A stretch of 64,000 nucleotides of DNA, taken from assembly GCA_021325515.1 (NCBI GenBank), contig JAJPHC010000037.1, positions 62,001 to 126,000 on the forward strand, read 5' to 3'. A program made the translations under genes and the position numbers. This DNA is from Acidobacteriota bacterium. Its GTDB lineage: Bacteria > Acidobacteriota > Thermoanaerobaculia > Gp7-AA8. Shown piece after piece: positions 1 to 11,987 of the stretch (within the stretch, counting starts at the first letter, position 1; the number at the start of each line of letters is the position of its first letter). The notes beneath the pieces are model-generated. The model was given only the letters and a program-made list of their open reading frames with translations, was not told the origin of the DNA and ran no database searches.

Positions 1-672
1 GCATACACCGGCGTCATGATCGACGACCTCATCACCCTCGGTACCGAAGAGCCGTATCGGATGTTCACGAGTCGCGCCGAACACCGCCTTCTCCTTGGAT
101 GCGACTCCGTCTATGAGCGCCTGACTCCGATCGCCGAGCGTCTTCGGATCCTCGATCGTGAACGGCTGCGCCGTGTCGAGGCGCGGATTTCCCGAATCGC
201 GAGAGCGCGGGAAGTCACCGCAACCCCTCTCACGCCAGACAAGACGACCCTCGAGTGGCTCCGCGAGGCGGGGCTTTCCCTGTCGGAGAAGAGCTCCGTC
301 GAGAGGCTGATGCAGCGCCATGACTTCGATCTCGACGCCTTCCTGATGCGGGCCGGGACCGCACTGCCGAAGGTGGTGTCTGCACTCCGCGAACTGACGG
401 AAGAGGAGCGCGAAAGCGTCGTCAGTGCCGCGCGGTACTCGGGCTACATCGAGCGCCAGAGGCGCGAAGCGGACAAAGTGTCCGCGGATGAGGAGTTGAG
501 GATTCCGGCCACGATGACCTATGGGCTTCCAGGTTTGTCGCGCGAGATGACGGAGAAGTTGTCGTCGATCCGGCCTGCGTCGCTGGGACAGGCGAGCCGG
601 ATACCCGGTGTTACCCCGGCCGCAATCGCAATTCTGCGCATGCACCTGCGCCGGTCCGTAGATGTCCGATGA
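1..672 (+). CDS. mnmG: tRNA uridine-5-carboxymethylaminomethyl modification enzyme MnmG (GidA), C-terminal part, truncated by the window start
   Basis: Frame open from base 1 (AYTGVMIDDLITLGTEEPYRMFTSRAEHRLLL), characteristic MnmG C-terminal region; followed by rsmG with ATGA overlap. Confidence 0.95.
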   Translation, partial: AYTGVMIDDLITLGTEEPYRMFTSRAEHRLLLGCDSVYERLTPIAERLRILDRERLRRVEARISRIARAREVTATPLTPDKTTLEWLREAGLSLSEKSSVERLMQRHDFDLDAFLMRAGTALPKVVSALRELTEEERESVVSAARYSGYIERQRREADKVSADEELRIPATMTYGLPGLSREMTEKLSSIRPASLGQASRIPGVTPAAIAILRMHLRRSVDVR

Positions 673-1250
673 ATCCGTTGATTAACGTTTATCGACAGCT
701 CCTGCTCGCCTGGAACGAGAAGATCAACCTGATCGGGCCGGAAGCGCGGGAGCATCTCGACGAGCACATCGCCGAGGCGGTCGCGGCGGCTGGCATTCTG
801 AATCCTGTGGGAGAGGTGCTCGACTTCGGTTCCGGAGGGGGGCTGCCGGCAATTCCGATGGCGCTCACGTCGCCGCAGGCGCGCTTTCATCTGGTCGAAG
901 CGGATCAGAAGAAATGGGCGTTTCTGAAGCATGTGGTGCGGGAAACCGGATTGAACGCCCGCGTGTACGGTGATAGATTGTCGCGCGCTCTGGAGCGGTT
1001 CCCGCCTGATCTGAAATTCTCTCTCGTCACCTCCCGTGCCGTAGGAAGTCCTGAAGAGTGGGTGCCGTCACTGGAGCCGCATCTGGCGGAGGGAGCCCGT
1101 GTGGCACTGTTCCAGGGGTCGTCCGCCGTACCCGAAATCAGAGGTTTCGAGCGAGGAGAAACGTTCCGTCTGCCGCGTGGCGACGCGAATTACCTCGTCA
1201 TCTTGAACGTTCCACGTGGAACACGCGAATGCGGAAAATCATCTCTCTAG
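669..1250 (+). CDS. rsmG: 16S rRNA (guanine527-N7)-methyltransferase RsmG
   Basis: ORF with LDFGSGGGLPAIPMAL SAM-binding motif, overlaps mnmG stop, gidA-gidB synteny. Confidence 0.93.
   Translation: MNPLINVYRQLLLAWNEKINLIGPEAREHLDEHIAEAVAAAGILNPVGEVLDFGSGGGLPAIPMALTSPQARFHLVEADQKKWAFLKHVVRETGLNARVYGDRLSRALERFPPDLKFSLVTSRAVGSPEEWVPSLEPHLAEGARVALFQGSSAVPEIRGFERGETFRLPRGDANYLVILNVPRGTRECGKSSL
1209..1222. promoter_or_regulatory. parS-type centromere site GTTCCACGTGGAAC
   Basis: Perfect 14-bp palindrome matching the known ParB-binding parS consensus (GTTYCACGTGRAAC), 6 bp upstream of the parA start. Confidence 0.9.
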
Positions 1251-1999
1251 CGAATCAGAAGGGTGGCGTCGGAAAGACGACGACGGCGATCAATCTCGGC
1301 GCCTCGCTCGCCGCCTGTGAACGCCGCGTCCTCCTGATCGACCTCGACCCTCAGGCGAACGCCACCTCCGGCGTCGGAATCGGTAAGAACGAAGAGAAGA
1401 CGATGTACAACGTTCTGACCGAGGGAATGAAGCTGAAGGAAGTCATCCGGGAGACCGAGCTTCCAACGTTCTACATCGCCCCCTCCGGCGTTGATCTCGT
1501 CGGTGCGGAGCTCGAGCTGAGCGATGCGATCGGCCGCGAATTTCACCTTCGCCGCGCCCTTCAGGACGTCAACGGCGACTTCGACTACATCCTCATCGAC
1601 TCCCCTCCCTCGCTTGGTCTTCTCACGATCAACGGTCTGACGGCGGCAAACTCCGTCGTCGTTCCGATGCAGTGCGAATATTTCGCGCTCGAGGGGATCT
1701 CGCAACTCGTGAACACCATCGATCGCGTTCGGGATCTTCTGAATCCCGGGCTCGACATCGAAGGCATCGTCCTGACGATGTATGACGACCGGATGAACCT
1801 CTCCAGGCAGGTCGCCGAGGAAGTGCGCAGCCACTTCGGCCCCAAAGTCTACGAGACCATCATCCCGCGCAACGTTCGCCTTGGCGAAGCGCCCTCCTTC
1901 GGCAAACCCATTATTCTTTACGACATCCGTTCCCGCGGCAGCGAGGCCTACATCAGCCTCGCGAAGGAAATCATCCAGCGCGCGGAGACAGTCATCTGA
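1229..1999 (+). CDS. parA: Chromosome partitioning ATPase ParA (Soj)
   Basis: MRKIISLANQKGGVGKTTTAINLGASLA deviant Walker A; start chosen at ATG 1229 inside the longer ORF. Confidence 0.95.
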   Translation: MRKIISLANQKGGVGKTTTAINLGASLAACERRVLLIDLDPQANATSGVGIGKNEEKTMYNVLTEGMKLKEVIRETELPTFYIAPSGVDLVGAELELSDAIGREFHLRRALQDVNGDFDYILIDSPPSLGLLTINGLTAANSVVVPMQCEYFALEGISQLVNTIDRVRDLLNPGLDIEGIVLTMYDDRMNLSRQVAEEVRSHFGPKVYETIIPRNVRLGEAPSFGKPIILYDIRSRGSEAYISLAKEIIQRAETVI

Positions 2000-2000
2000 G

Positions 2001-2888
2001 GTGGATGCGTTGAACCAGAAAAAAGTCCTCGGCCGTGGTCTGGGCGCTCTGATTCCGCAGCGTCCCTCCGAAGCGCCGGCGTCGCCGCCCCCTGCGTCGA
2101 GCACCGGGTTGTTGATGGTGCCGGTTGAGCAGATCGCACCCAATCCCTTTCAGCCACGGAAGACCTTCAACGAATCCTCAATCGAGGAGCTCGCCCGCTC
2201 CGTCGCTCAGCACGGAATCGTGCAGCCCCTCGTCGTTACCCGCGCGGGTGAAAACCGCTACAAACTGATCGCCGGCGAGCGCCGCTATCGCGCCGCGCAG
2301 AAAGCCGGGCTGACCACCGTTCCCGTCGTCGTCAAGGAGATGATGGGTGAAGGGGACGCCCTCCAAATTGCGCTGATTGAGAACATTCAGCGCGAGGATC
2401 TCAACCCGATTGAAGAAGCGCTCGCTTACCATCAGCTCCACGACGAGTTCGCGCTGACGCAGGAAGAGATCTCAAAGCGGGTCGGCAAGGAGCGCTCGAC
2501 AGTAGCTAACTTCTTGAGATTATTGAAGTTGCCGGATTCTGTCAAGAAGCTGCTCGCGTCCGGGCAGCTCTCGATGGGACATGCGCGCGCGCTGCTCGCG
2601 GTGGAATCGCCGAAGAAGCAGGAGCAGCTTGCCGAGCGCGTGGTGAAGAAGAACCTGAATGTGCGGCAGACGGAGCTGCTCGCATCGGAGAGCTCGCCGA
2701 AGACGACCGAAAAGAAGGAAAAAGAGAAGGACGTCTTCACGCGCGATGCGGAAGAAAAACTACAAAGAACTTTACGAACCAAAGTAGAAATCGATCGCAA
2801 GCGGAGAGGCGGCGTCATTCACATTCGCTTCTCGAGCGAGGAAGACCTCATTCGCGTGGTCGATGATCTGATGGGGAGACGGCGATGA
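2001..2888 (+). CDS. parB: Chromosome partitioning protein ParB
   Basis: KKVLGRGLGALIP N-terminus; IAPNPFQPRKTFNESSIEELARSVAQHGIVQPLVV; GERRYRAAQKAG. Start GTG 2001 or TTG 2010. Confidence 0.95.
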   Translation: MDALNQKKVLGRGLGALIPQRPSEAPASPPPASSTGLLMVPVEQIAPNPFQPRKTFNESSIEELARSVAQHGIVQPLVVTRAGENRYKLIAGERRYRAAQKAGLTTVPVVVKEMMGEGDALQIALIENIQREDLNPIEEALAYHQLHDEFALTQEEISKRVGKERSTVANFLRLLKLPDSVKKLLASGQLSMGHARALLAVESPKKQEQLAERVVKKNLNVRQTELLASESSPKTTEKKEKEKDVFTRDAEEKLQRTLRTKVEIDRKRRGGVIHIRFSSEEDLIRVVDDLMGRRR

Positions 2889-3265
2889 ACAACAAACCCA
2901 AAGGTGGAGAGCTGAACGGATTCCTCGATCGGGGATCCTCGTTCAAAGGTGAACTGGAGTTCGAAGACACGATGCGCATCGACGGCCGGTTCAACGGCCG
3001 CATCACGTCGAAGAATGAGTTGATCGTCGGCGAGAGCGCGCACGTCGAGGGCGATATCCATGTCGGCCGCGTCGCGATCAGCGGCACCGTCGTCGGCAAG
3101 ATCGTCGCCGGACAGCGCGTCGAGATTCACCGCAACGGAAAGGTCTACAGCGACATCGATACGCCGGCCCTCATCATCGAAGAGGGTGCGATCTTCCAGG
3201 GCAACTGCGTGATGGGCGAGAAGTCGAAAGGCGCCACGGTCTCCAACATCAAGGCGTCATCGTAG
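2885..3265 (+). CDS. Bactofilin family cytoskeletal protein
   Basis: FKGELEFEDTMRIDGRFNGRITSKNELIVGESAHVEGDIHVGRVAISGTVVGKI: bactofilin beta-helix repeats; ATGA overlap with parB. Confidence 0.92.
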   Translation: MNNKPKGGELNGFLDRGSSFKGELEFEDTMRIDGRFNGRITSKNELIVGESAHVEGDIHVGRVAISGTVVGKIVAGQRVEIHRNGKVYSDIDTPALIIEEGAIFQGNCVMGEKSKGATVSNIKASS

Positions 3266-3823
3266 CCATCCGCGCATCCGGGCAGCGAGCACGATCGCTT
3301 CGGGAATCGTGAACTCGTCTTCCGGCCCGAGCTCGTCTTCCCACTGGAGGTCCCAGGCCGCAGATTCGCGCTCGTGTTGCGATGCCGCGGTGAAGTTCAA
3401 TTCGCAGACGTCGCCGATGTAGCGCGCGCCGTCGCGGAGCGGCAGCCCAAACGTCCGGCAGACCAGGGGGCGGTCTTCGTAGATCATGCAATGGCCGCCT
3501 TCGCCGAGGTTTGGGCAGGGCGTCGAGGCGGTGCGATCGAAGAACTCCTCCTTCTCGATCGGCGAGCATTCGCGGAGATTCGGATGGCGGCTCTCGGCGA
3601 CGATCCGTACCGCGCGGCGGATGATCATCGAACGCCTGGCGTGATGCAGTTTCGCAAGACCATCGGCGATGACCGCTACGTCGGCCCCTCCGATCTCGAA
3701 GAGGCCATGACAGCAGAGCGAGCATCCCCGTCCGCACTGCAGGTTTCCGGGCTGAGAGCGAGCGACATCCTTGAAGAAGGCGTCGGCCCTCGAAAGGATG
3801 CCGCGGTAGGTGTCTTCCGCCAT
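3257..3823 (-). CDS. YkgJ-family zinc/iron-chelating cysteine cluster protein
   Basis: CGRGCSLCCHGLFEIG ... CPNLGEGGHCMIYEDRPLVCRTFGLPLRDG cysteine cluster. Confidence 0.85.
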   Translation of the reverse strand: MAEDTYRGILSRADAFFKDVARSQPGNLQCGRGCSLCCHGLFEIGGADVAVIADGLAKLHHARRSMIIRRAVRIVAESRHPNLRECSPIEKEEFFDRTASTPCPNLGEGGHCMIYEDRPLVCRTFGLPLRDGARYIGDVCELNFTAASQHERESAAWDLQWEDELGPEDEFTIPEAIVLAARMRGWLR

Positions 3824-3844
3824 GCATCTCCATCAACCGCCGGG

Positions 3845-3874
3845 GTGACATCCTTGTTTCCCTTGTGGTATATA
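3845..3874 (+). promoter_or_regulatory. Putative sigma70 promoter of the atp operon (GTGACA-N18-TATATA)
   Basis: -35/-10-like hexamers 78 bp upstream of the first atp gene. Confidence 0.45.
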
Positions 3875-3951
3875 GCCGCAGCTTTGGGGCAGCGCGCACC
3901 GTCATCCGAGCCCGCCGCACGCCTTCAAAGTTCGTCTGATCCCTCTGAGCT

Positions 3952-4386
3952 ATGCAAATCAATCTAGCGCCCGATCTGTCTCTGCCCGCGATCATGGTGA
4001 TCTTCTTTTTGAATTACCTGATCGTGAGGCGCTTCTTTCTGAAGCCGATCAATGAAGTGTTGGAGGCTCGCGAAACCGAGTCGAAGACCGCCGAGAAGCT
4101 GCACGACGAGGCCCTCGCCCGTTTCAACGAAGCGACCTCGCAGATCGAGGCGCGGCTGCACGCGGCGAAACGCGAGGCCGCCCAGCTTCGAGAGCGTTAT
4201 CGCGGCGACGCGGCGGCACACCGTCAGGCCATGATCGACAAAACCAACAACGACGCGAAAGCGATCGTGTTCGAAGCCGACGAACATCTGGCAAAGGACG
4301 TAAACGCGGCGCGCGAAACAATCACGCGCGAATCGGAGTCGCTCGCACGCGAAGCCGCTTCTCGCATTCTGGGACGGGCGGTGTGA
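3952..4386 (+). CDS. F-type ATP synthase F0 subunit b' (b-like)
   Basis: Short N-terminal TM then charged coiled coil: LPAIMVIFFLNYLIVRRFFLKPINEVLEARETE; first gene of the atp operon. Confidence 0.88.
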   Translation: MQINLAPDLSLPAIMVIFFLNYLIVRRFFLKPINEVLEARETESKTAEKLHDEALARFNEATSQIEARLHAAKREAAQLRERYRGDAAAHRQAMIDKTNNDAKAIVFEADEHLAKDVNAARETITRESESLAREAASRILGRAV

Positions 4387-5039
4387 TGAAGAAGCTTCTC
4401 TTCCTCATTCTGGCGATGCTGATCGTCACTCCCCTGCTCGCACAGTCGCACACCGACGATGCGAACAACGTCGCGCACGGCAGCGAGAAAGCCGCGCATG
4501 AAGTCGCGCATCCCGGCGAGGAACATGGCGAAGGTCACGAGGCTCCGAAGGCGTACTTCGGAATTCCGGGCTGGATCCTGAAGCTCGTCAACATGCTCCT
4601 CTTTCTCGGCGTCCTCGGCTATCTCGTCGGAGGACCGGTGAAGCAGGCCTTCGCAGCGCGCACCGCGGCCATTCAGAACGCGGCGAAGGAAGCGCGTGAG
4701 CGGCGCGAAAAGGCAGACCGGATGGCGTCGGAGATCCAGAACCGCCTGACGCAGATCGAAGATGAGTTGAAGGCGATCCGCGAACGCGCGGAAGCCGAGG
4801 GAGAGCGCCAGAAGCGCGAGTTGATCGCGGCCGCCGAAACGGAAGCGCAGAAGATTCTCAACGCTGCGCGCACCGAAGTCGACAACAAGCTGAAGCGCGC
4901 CCGTCATGAGCTGACGGAGTACGCGGGGCAACTCGCCAGCGAGCGCGCGGAGAGCCTGCTTCGTCAGCAGATCACCGACGCCGATCGCCACAAGATCTTC
5001 GAGGAGAGCGTGAAGGAGCTCGAGGGGGTGCGCTCATGA
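4383..5039 (+). CDS. atpF: F-type ATP synthase F0 subunit b with N-terminal signal-like sequence and His-rich extension
   Basis: MKKLLFLILAMLIVTPLLAQ signal-like, His-rich segment, then GIPGWILKLVNMLLFLGVLGYLVGGPVKQAFAARTAAI b-type TM and coiled coil. Confidence 0.88.
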   Translation: MMKKLLFLILAMLIVTPLLAQSHTDDANNVAHGSEKAAHEVAHPGEEHGEGHEAPKAYFGIPGWILKLVNMLLFLGVLGYLVGGPVKQAFAARTAAIQNAAKEARERREKADRMASEIQNRLTQIEDELKAIRERAEAEGERQKRELIAAAETEAQKILNAARTEVDNKLKRARHELTEYAGQLASERAESLLRQQITDADRHKIFEESVKELEGVRS

Positions 5040-5569
5040 TTCGCCGTTTCGCACGCCCCTATGCACGCGCGATCGTCGACGTGGCCGGTTCGCCGGCGAA
5101 AGCGAACGAGATTCTCCGGGAGCTGGAGAGCTTCGAGGCGCTGCGCCGCAAGGCGGCCGATCTGCAGGAGCTCTACGCGAATCCCGGAATCGAAAACGAC
5201 GCAAAGCTCAAAGTCACACAGCAGATCGCCGGCCGCCTGGGCCTTCAGGGCCTGTCCGTGAAGGTTCTCGGCATTCTCATCGAGAATCACCGCATCAACG
5301 GTCTGGGAGCGATCTGTGACGCACTCGCGCAGTACGTCAATGAAGCTCTGCAGATTGCGGTGGCGGACGTCCGCAGCGCGCATGCACTCGACCAGAACGA
5401 GCAGAACGAGCTGCGCGCGACGCTGGAGAAGAAGCTCGGCAAGAAGGTCGAGCTGCGTGTGACGACGGATCCGACGCTCCTCGGCGGCTTCGTGGCGCAG
5501 GTGGGAAGCGAGATCTGGGACGCGTCGGTATCAGGAAAGATCAACAAGTTTCGCGCTTCTTTAGCGTAA
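5036..5569 (+). CDS. atpH: F-type ATP synthase F1 subunit delta
   Basis: [16 protein letters not shown]-term; [33 protein letters not shown]-term. Confidence 0.93.
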   Translation: MIRRFARPYARAIVDVAGSPAKANEILRELESFEALRRKAADLQELYANPGIENDAKLKVTQQIAGRLGLQGLSVKVLGILIENHRINGLGAICDALAQYVNEALQIAVADVRSAHALDQNEQNELRATLEKKLGKKVELRVTTDPTLLGGFVAQVGSEIWDASVSGKINKFRASLA

Positions 5570-5600
5570 ACAATATTCAGTCGCCAATAACGGAGACCAT

Positions 5601-7139
<1,539 letters not shown>

Positions 7140-7144
7140 CGAAT

Positions 7145-8005
7145 ATGCCCAGCACAATTGATATCCGGCGCCGCATCCGCAGCGTCAAGAACACGCAGCA
7201 GATCACCAAGGCCATGAAGATGGTGGCCGCGGCGAAGCTGCGCCGCGCGCAGGAACGGATGTTCGCGGCGCGGCCTTACGCCGCCGCGTTGCGCGAGGTG
7301 CTCTCCTCCATTGCGACGCGTGTCGATGTGACCGCTCATCCGCTGCTCAAAGCGCACGACGTCGAGCGGAACGTGCTGGTCATTCCAGTGACGGCCGATC
7401 GAGGTCTTTGTGGCGCGTTCAACTCGAACATCATTCGCGCGACGGTGAACTTCATTCGCGAAAAGAATTTCGAGTCGGTGCAGCTTCTCCCCATCGGACG
7501 CAAGGCGAACGATTTCTTCAAGCGCCGCGAGATTCCGATCCGCCGTCAGGCGACGCATGTCTTCCAGGCGTTGTCGCTGAAAACGGCGCAGGAGATCGGG
7601 AAGGACTTCATCGAAGACTTCGTCAGCGGCGAGATCGATGCCGTCTACATCATCTACAACGAATTCAAGTCGCTGATCGCGCAGCAGGTGCGCATCATGC
7701 GCATGCTTCCGCTGGAGCGTCCCTGGGACGAGTTGCAGAATCCTGTCGATTACCTTTATGAGCCGGGGCCGGAGGCGATTCTCGAAGATCTCCTGCCGAA
7801 GCACATCGAGTTCCAGCTCTATCGCATCCTTCTCGAGTCCGCGGCCGCCGAACAGGGCGCGCGCATGACCGCGATGGAAGCGGCAACGAAGAACGCGTCG
7901 GAGATGATCAGTCATCTGACGCTCACCTACAACCGAATTCGTCAGGCCTCGATCACGAAGGAGATCATCGAGATCGTGTCGGGCGCCGCGGCAGCACAGA
8001 GTTAG
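7145..8005 (+). CDS. atpG: F-type ATP synthase F1 subunit gamma
   Basis: RRRIRSVKNTQQITKAMKMVAAAKLRRAQ; TADRGLCGAFN; ITKEIIEIVSGAAA. Confidence 0.97.
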   Translation: MPSTIDIRRRIRSVKNTQQITKAMKMVAAAKLRRAQERMFAARPYAAALREVLSSIATRVDVTAHPLLKAHDVERNVLVIPVTADRGLCGAFNSNIIRATVNFIREKNFESVQLLPIGRKANDFFKRREIPIRRQATHVFQALSLKTAQEIGKDFIEDFVSGEIDAVYIIYNEFKSLIAQQVRIMRMLPLERPWDELQNPVDYLYEPGPEAILEDLLPKHIEFQLYRILLESAAAEQGARMTAMEAATKNASEMISHLTLTYNRIRQASITKEIIEIVSGAAAAQS

Positions 8006-9472
<1,467 letters not shown>

Positions 9473-9481
9473 GGAAAGCCC

Positions 9482-9898
9482 ATGGCCGATCTCCCGACCA
9501 AGATCAACCTCACGGTGGTCACGCGCGAGCGAAAGATCATCGACACCGAAGCAGACGAAGTAGTGCTTCCGGCAGCCGACGGCGAGATCGGCGTGCTGCC
9601 GGGGCACACTCCGTTGCTGACGACTCTTCGCATCGGTGAGATGCGCTATCGCAACGGGGCGAAAGTCGAGCGGATGGTCCTGTCGTGGGGATTTGCCGAA
9701 GTCCTTCCCGATCGCGTGATCGTGCTCGCGGAGCGCGGCGTGCTGCCGTCGGAGATCGACATCGCTGCGGCACAGCGCGAGCAGCAGGAAGCCGAGAAGG
9801 AGCTCGCCTACCTCTCGTCGCACGATCCGGAGTTTGCGATCGTCGAAGGGCGGCTCGAGGAATCGGTCGCGATGATCAACGTTCATCGCGGCGTTTGA
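9482..9898 (+). CDS. atpC: F-type ATP synthase F1 subunit epsilon
   Basis: ADEVVLPAADGEIGVLPGHTPLLTTLRIGEM. Confidence 0.94.
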   Translation: MADLPTKINLTVVTRERKIIDTEADEVVLPAADGEIGVLPGHTPLLTTLRIGEMRYRNGAKVERMVLSWGFAEVLPDRVIVLAERGVLPSEIDIAAAQREQQEAEKELAYLSSHDPEFAIVEGRLEESVAMINVHRGV

Positions 9899-9958
9899 TC
9901 AACGGCCTCTACCTTGCATTAAGCTGGCCGGTACCGATCCCGGATCACCGGAACAGCG

Positions 9959-10612
9959 ATGGAGCCCTGGCTCGATAACTTTGCGCGCGCCAATTTCCGG
10001 CGCAGCAGCGACACGGCGCATGATCTGAAGACGCCGCTGAATGTCGCCGTGTTGAATCTCGAGTTGCTGCGGATGCGCATCCGCAAGCTCCTCGACGGCG
10101 ACGACGAGAAGATCCTCGGCTACGCGTCGTGCATCGAGGTCGAGCTCCGAAGAATGGCGCGCATCTTCGACGCATTCTTTCTGCTCTCCACGCCTCCGAA
10201 AGGAGGAGAGGAGCCGGCGGCCGTCGACCTCGCCGCACTGTGTGCGGACTTCGATCCACCGCTTCAGCTCGCTGGCACGGCGTTTGTTACCGCCCACGAG
10301 TCGAGAATCCGTCAGGCTTTGAAACTGTTCATCGAAGGTGCGTGCAGATTGCTGGCGTCGGACGGGCGGACGATTGCGGCCGTGTCTGAGCAGGGAGAGT
10401 TCCGCCTCATCTGCGCCGGCCGGCCGGCGTCCGCCGAAGATTTCGAGCTGACCAGGATCTTCAAGTTCTATTACACGGATCCGTCGGGCAACCCGGACCT
10501 TTCGCTGGCGACGGCGAGGCTGATCGCCGAAACGTACGGCGGTGAGCTGAACGCAACGCAGGAAAGTGATAAGGTCACACTTCGGCTGTCTTTTCCACTG
10601 GGAGAACGATGA
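9959..10612 (+). CDS. Histidine-kinase-like protein (HisKA-type helix, divergent ATPase region)
   Basis: DTAHDLKTPLNVAVLNLELLRMRIRK H-box-like; C-term LATARLIAETYGGELNATQESDKVTLRLSFPL; overlaps the downstream response regulator start. Confidence 0.7.
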   Translation: MEPWLDNFARANFRRSSDTAHDLKTPLNVAVLNLELLRMRIRKLLDGDDEKILGYASCIEVELRRMARIFDAFFLLSTPPKGGEEPAAVDLAALCADFDPPLQLAGTAFVTAHESRIRQALKLFIEGACRLLASDGRTIAAVSEQGEFRLICAGRPASAEDFELTRIFKFYYTDPSGNPDLSLATARLIAETYGGELNATQESDKVTLRLSFPLGER

Positions 10613-11982
10613 AAAGGGTCTTGATCGTTGATGATGATCGCGCGACGAGCGCGGGGATGGCCGACGTCGTCGAAGAGTGGGGCTACGAGCCTGAGCTCGC
10701 CGATTCCGTGAAGGCTGGATGGGCTGCGATTTCCAGGCTGGTGCCGGACGTCGCGATCGTAGACCTCAAGCTGCCGGATGGCTCCGGTCTCGATCTGCTG
10801 CATCGCATCAAAGAGCAGTACTCCGACATCTCCGTGATCATCCTGACGGGACATGCGACGGTCGATTCCGCCGTCAAAGCCCTGAAGGTCGGCGCAGAGG
10901 ATTACGTCACGAAGCCTGTCGATCTTCCCCGCCTGCAGGTGATCCTGAAGTCGATCGAAGACAAGCAGATGATGAAGCAGGAGATTCTCGAGCTTCGTCG
11001 TCAGTTGCAGAAGATGGGAGCGCTCGGCCATCTCGTCGGCAAATCGCCGCGGATGCAGAAGCTGTTCGAAGAGATCGAGATGGTCGCGAACACCGACGCG
11101 AACGTCTTCATCGTCGGCGAGTCGGGCTCCGGCAAGGAAGTCGTGGCGAACACGATTCACTCGCTGTCGCGCCGGCGCAACAAGCCATTCATCGCGTTCA
11201 ACTGCGGCGCGATCTCACCGACGCTCATCGAGTCCGAGATTTTCGGACATGAAAAGGGCGCGTTCACGAACGCGATCAAGCGCCGCGAGGGATACTTCGA
11301 GACCGCGAAAGGCGGCACGGTATTTCTCGATGAAATCACCGAGATGCCGATCGAGCTGCAGGTCAAGCTCCTGCGCGTTCTCGAAGAGGGAAAGTTCCGC
11401 CGCGTGGGCGGCAACGACGAGATCAACATCGATGCGCGCATCATCGCCGCATCGAACCGCGATCCGCAGAAGGCCATCCAGGACGGCCGTATGCGCGAGG
11501 ATCTCTACTATCGCCTCAACGTCTTCCCGATCGAGGTCCCGCCGCTGCGCGAGCGCCTGGAGGACATTCCGCTCTTCGCGCACTTCTTCCTGCAGAAGTT
11601 GAACGAGACGGAAGACAAGAAGGTCGAGAACATCGACAGCGACTTCATCGAAGCGCTGCAGGCCTACGAGTGGCAGGGCAATGTGCGCGAGCTCCGCAAC
11701 GTGATCAACCGCGCGTTCATCATGGCGCGCAGCGACACACTCACGGTTGAATGTCTTCCTGAAAAACTTCTCGGCGCGCGCAAGCGCCGCTCGAAGAACG
11801 CGGTGCAGATTCCGCTGGGCCAGCCGATGGAAGAAGTCGAGCGCATCGTCATCGAAGAGACGCTCAACATGACCGACGGCGACCGTCGCAAGACCGCGGA
11901 AATCCTCGGCATCTCGTACAAGACGCTGTACAACAAGACGAAGAAGTACAAGGCCGCGGGAGCCGAGGAAGACGAGGAGTAG
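10609..11982 (+). CDS. Sigma54-dependent response regulator (NtrC family: receiver, AAA+, Fis HTH)
   Basis: MKRVLIVDDDRATS receiver; GESGSGKEVVANTIH; GAFTNA loop; C-term DGDRRKTAEILGISYKTLYNKTKKY. Confidence 0.95.
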   Translation: MKRVLIVDDDRATSAGMADVVEEWGYEPELADSVKAGWAAISRLVPDVAIVDLKLPDGSGLDLLHRIKEQYSDISVIILTGHATVDSAVKALKVGAEDYVTKPVDLPRLQVILKSIEDKQMMKQEILELRRQLQKMGALGHLVGKSPRMQKLFEEIEMVANTDANVFIVGESGSGKEVVANTIHSLSRRRNKPFIAFNCGAISPTLIESEIFGHEKGAFTNAIKRREGYFETAKGGTVFLDEITEMPIELQVKLLRVLEEGKFRRVGGNDEINIDARIIAASNRDPQKAIQDGRMREDLYYRLNVFPIEVPPLRERLEDIPLFAHFFLQKLNETEDKKVENIDSDFIEALQAYEWQGNVRELRNVINRAFIMARSDTLTVECLPEKLLGARKRRSKNAVQIPLGQPMEEVERIVIEETLNMTDGDRRKTAEILGISYKTLYNKTKKYKAAGAEEDEE

Positions 11983-11987
11983 CGGGC

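Noticed and set aside
1247-2143. 298-aa minus-strand ORF opposite parA
   Set aside because: Shadow ORF of parA; no family similarity.
1-3265. Replication origin (oriC) near mnmG-rsmG-parAB
   Set aside because: Synteny suggests proximity to oriC, but I saw no cluster of DnaA boxes (TTATCCACA-like) or AT-rich unwinding element in the window.
10272-10290. TGGCACGGCGTTTGTT as a sigma54 -24/-12 promoter
   Set aside because: Lies within the kinase-like coding sequence, and the -12 GC element is imperfect.
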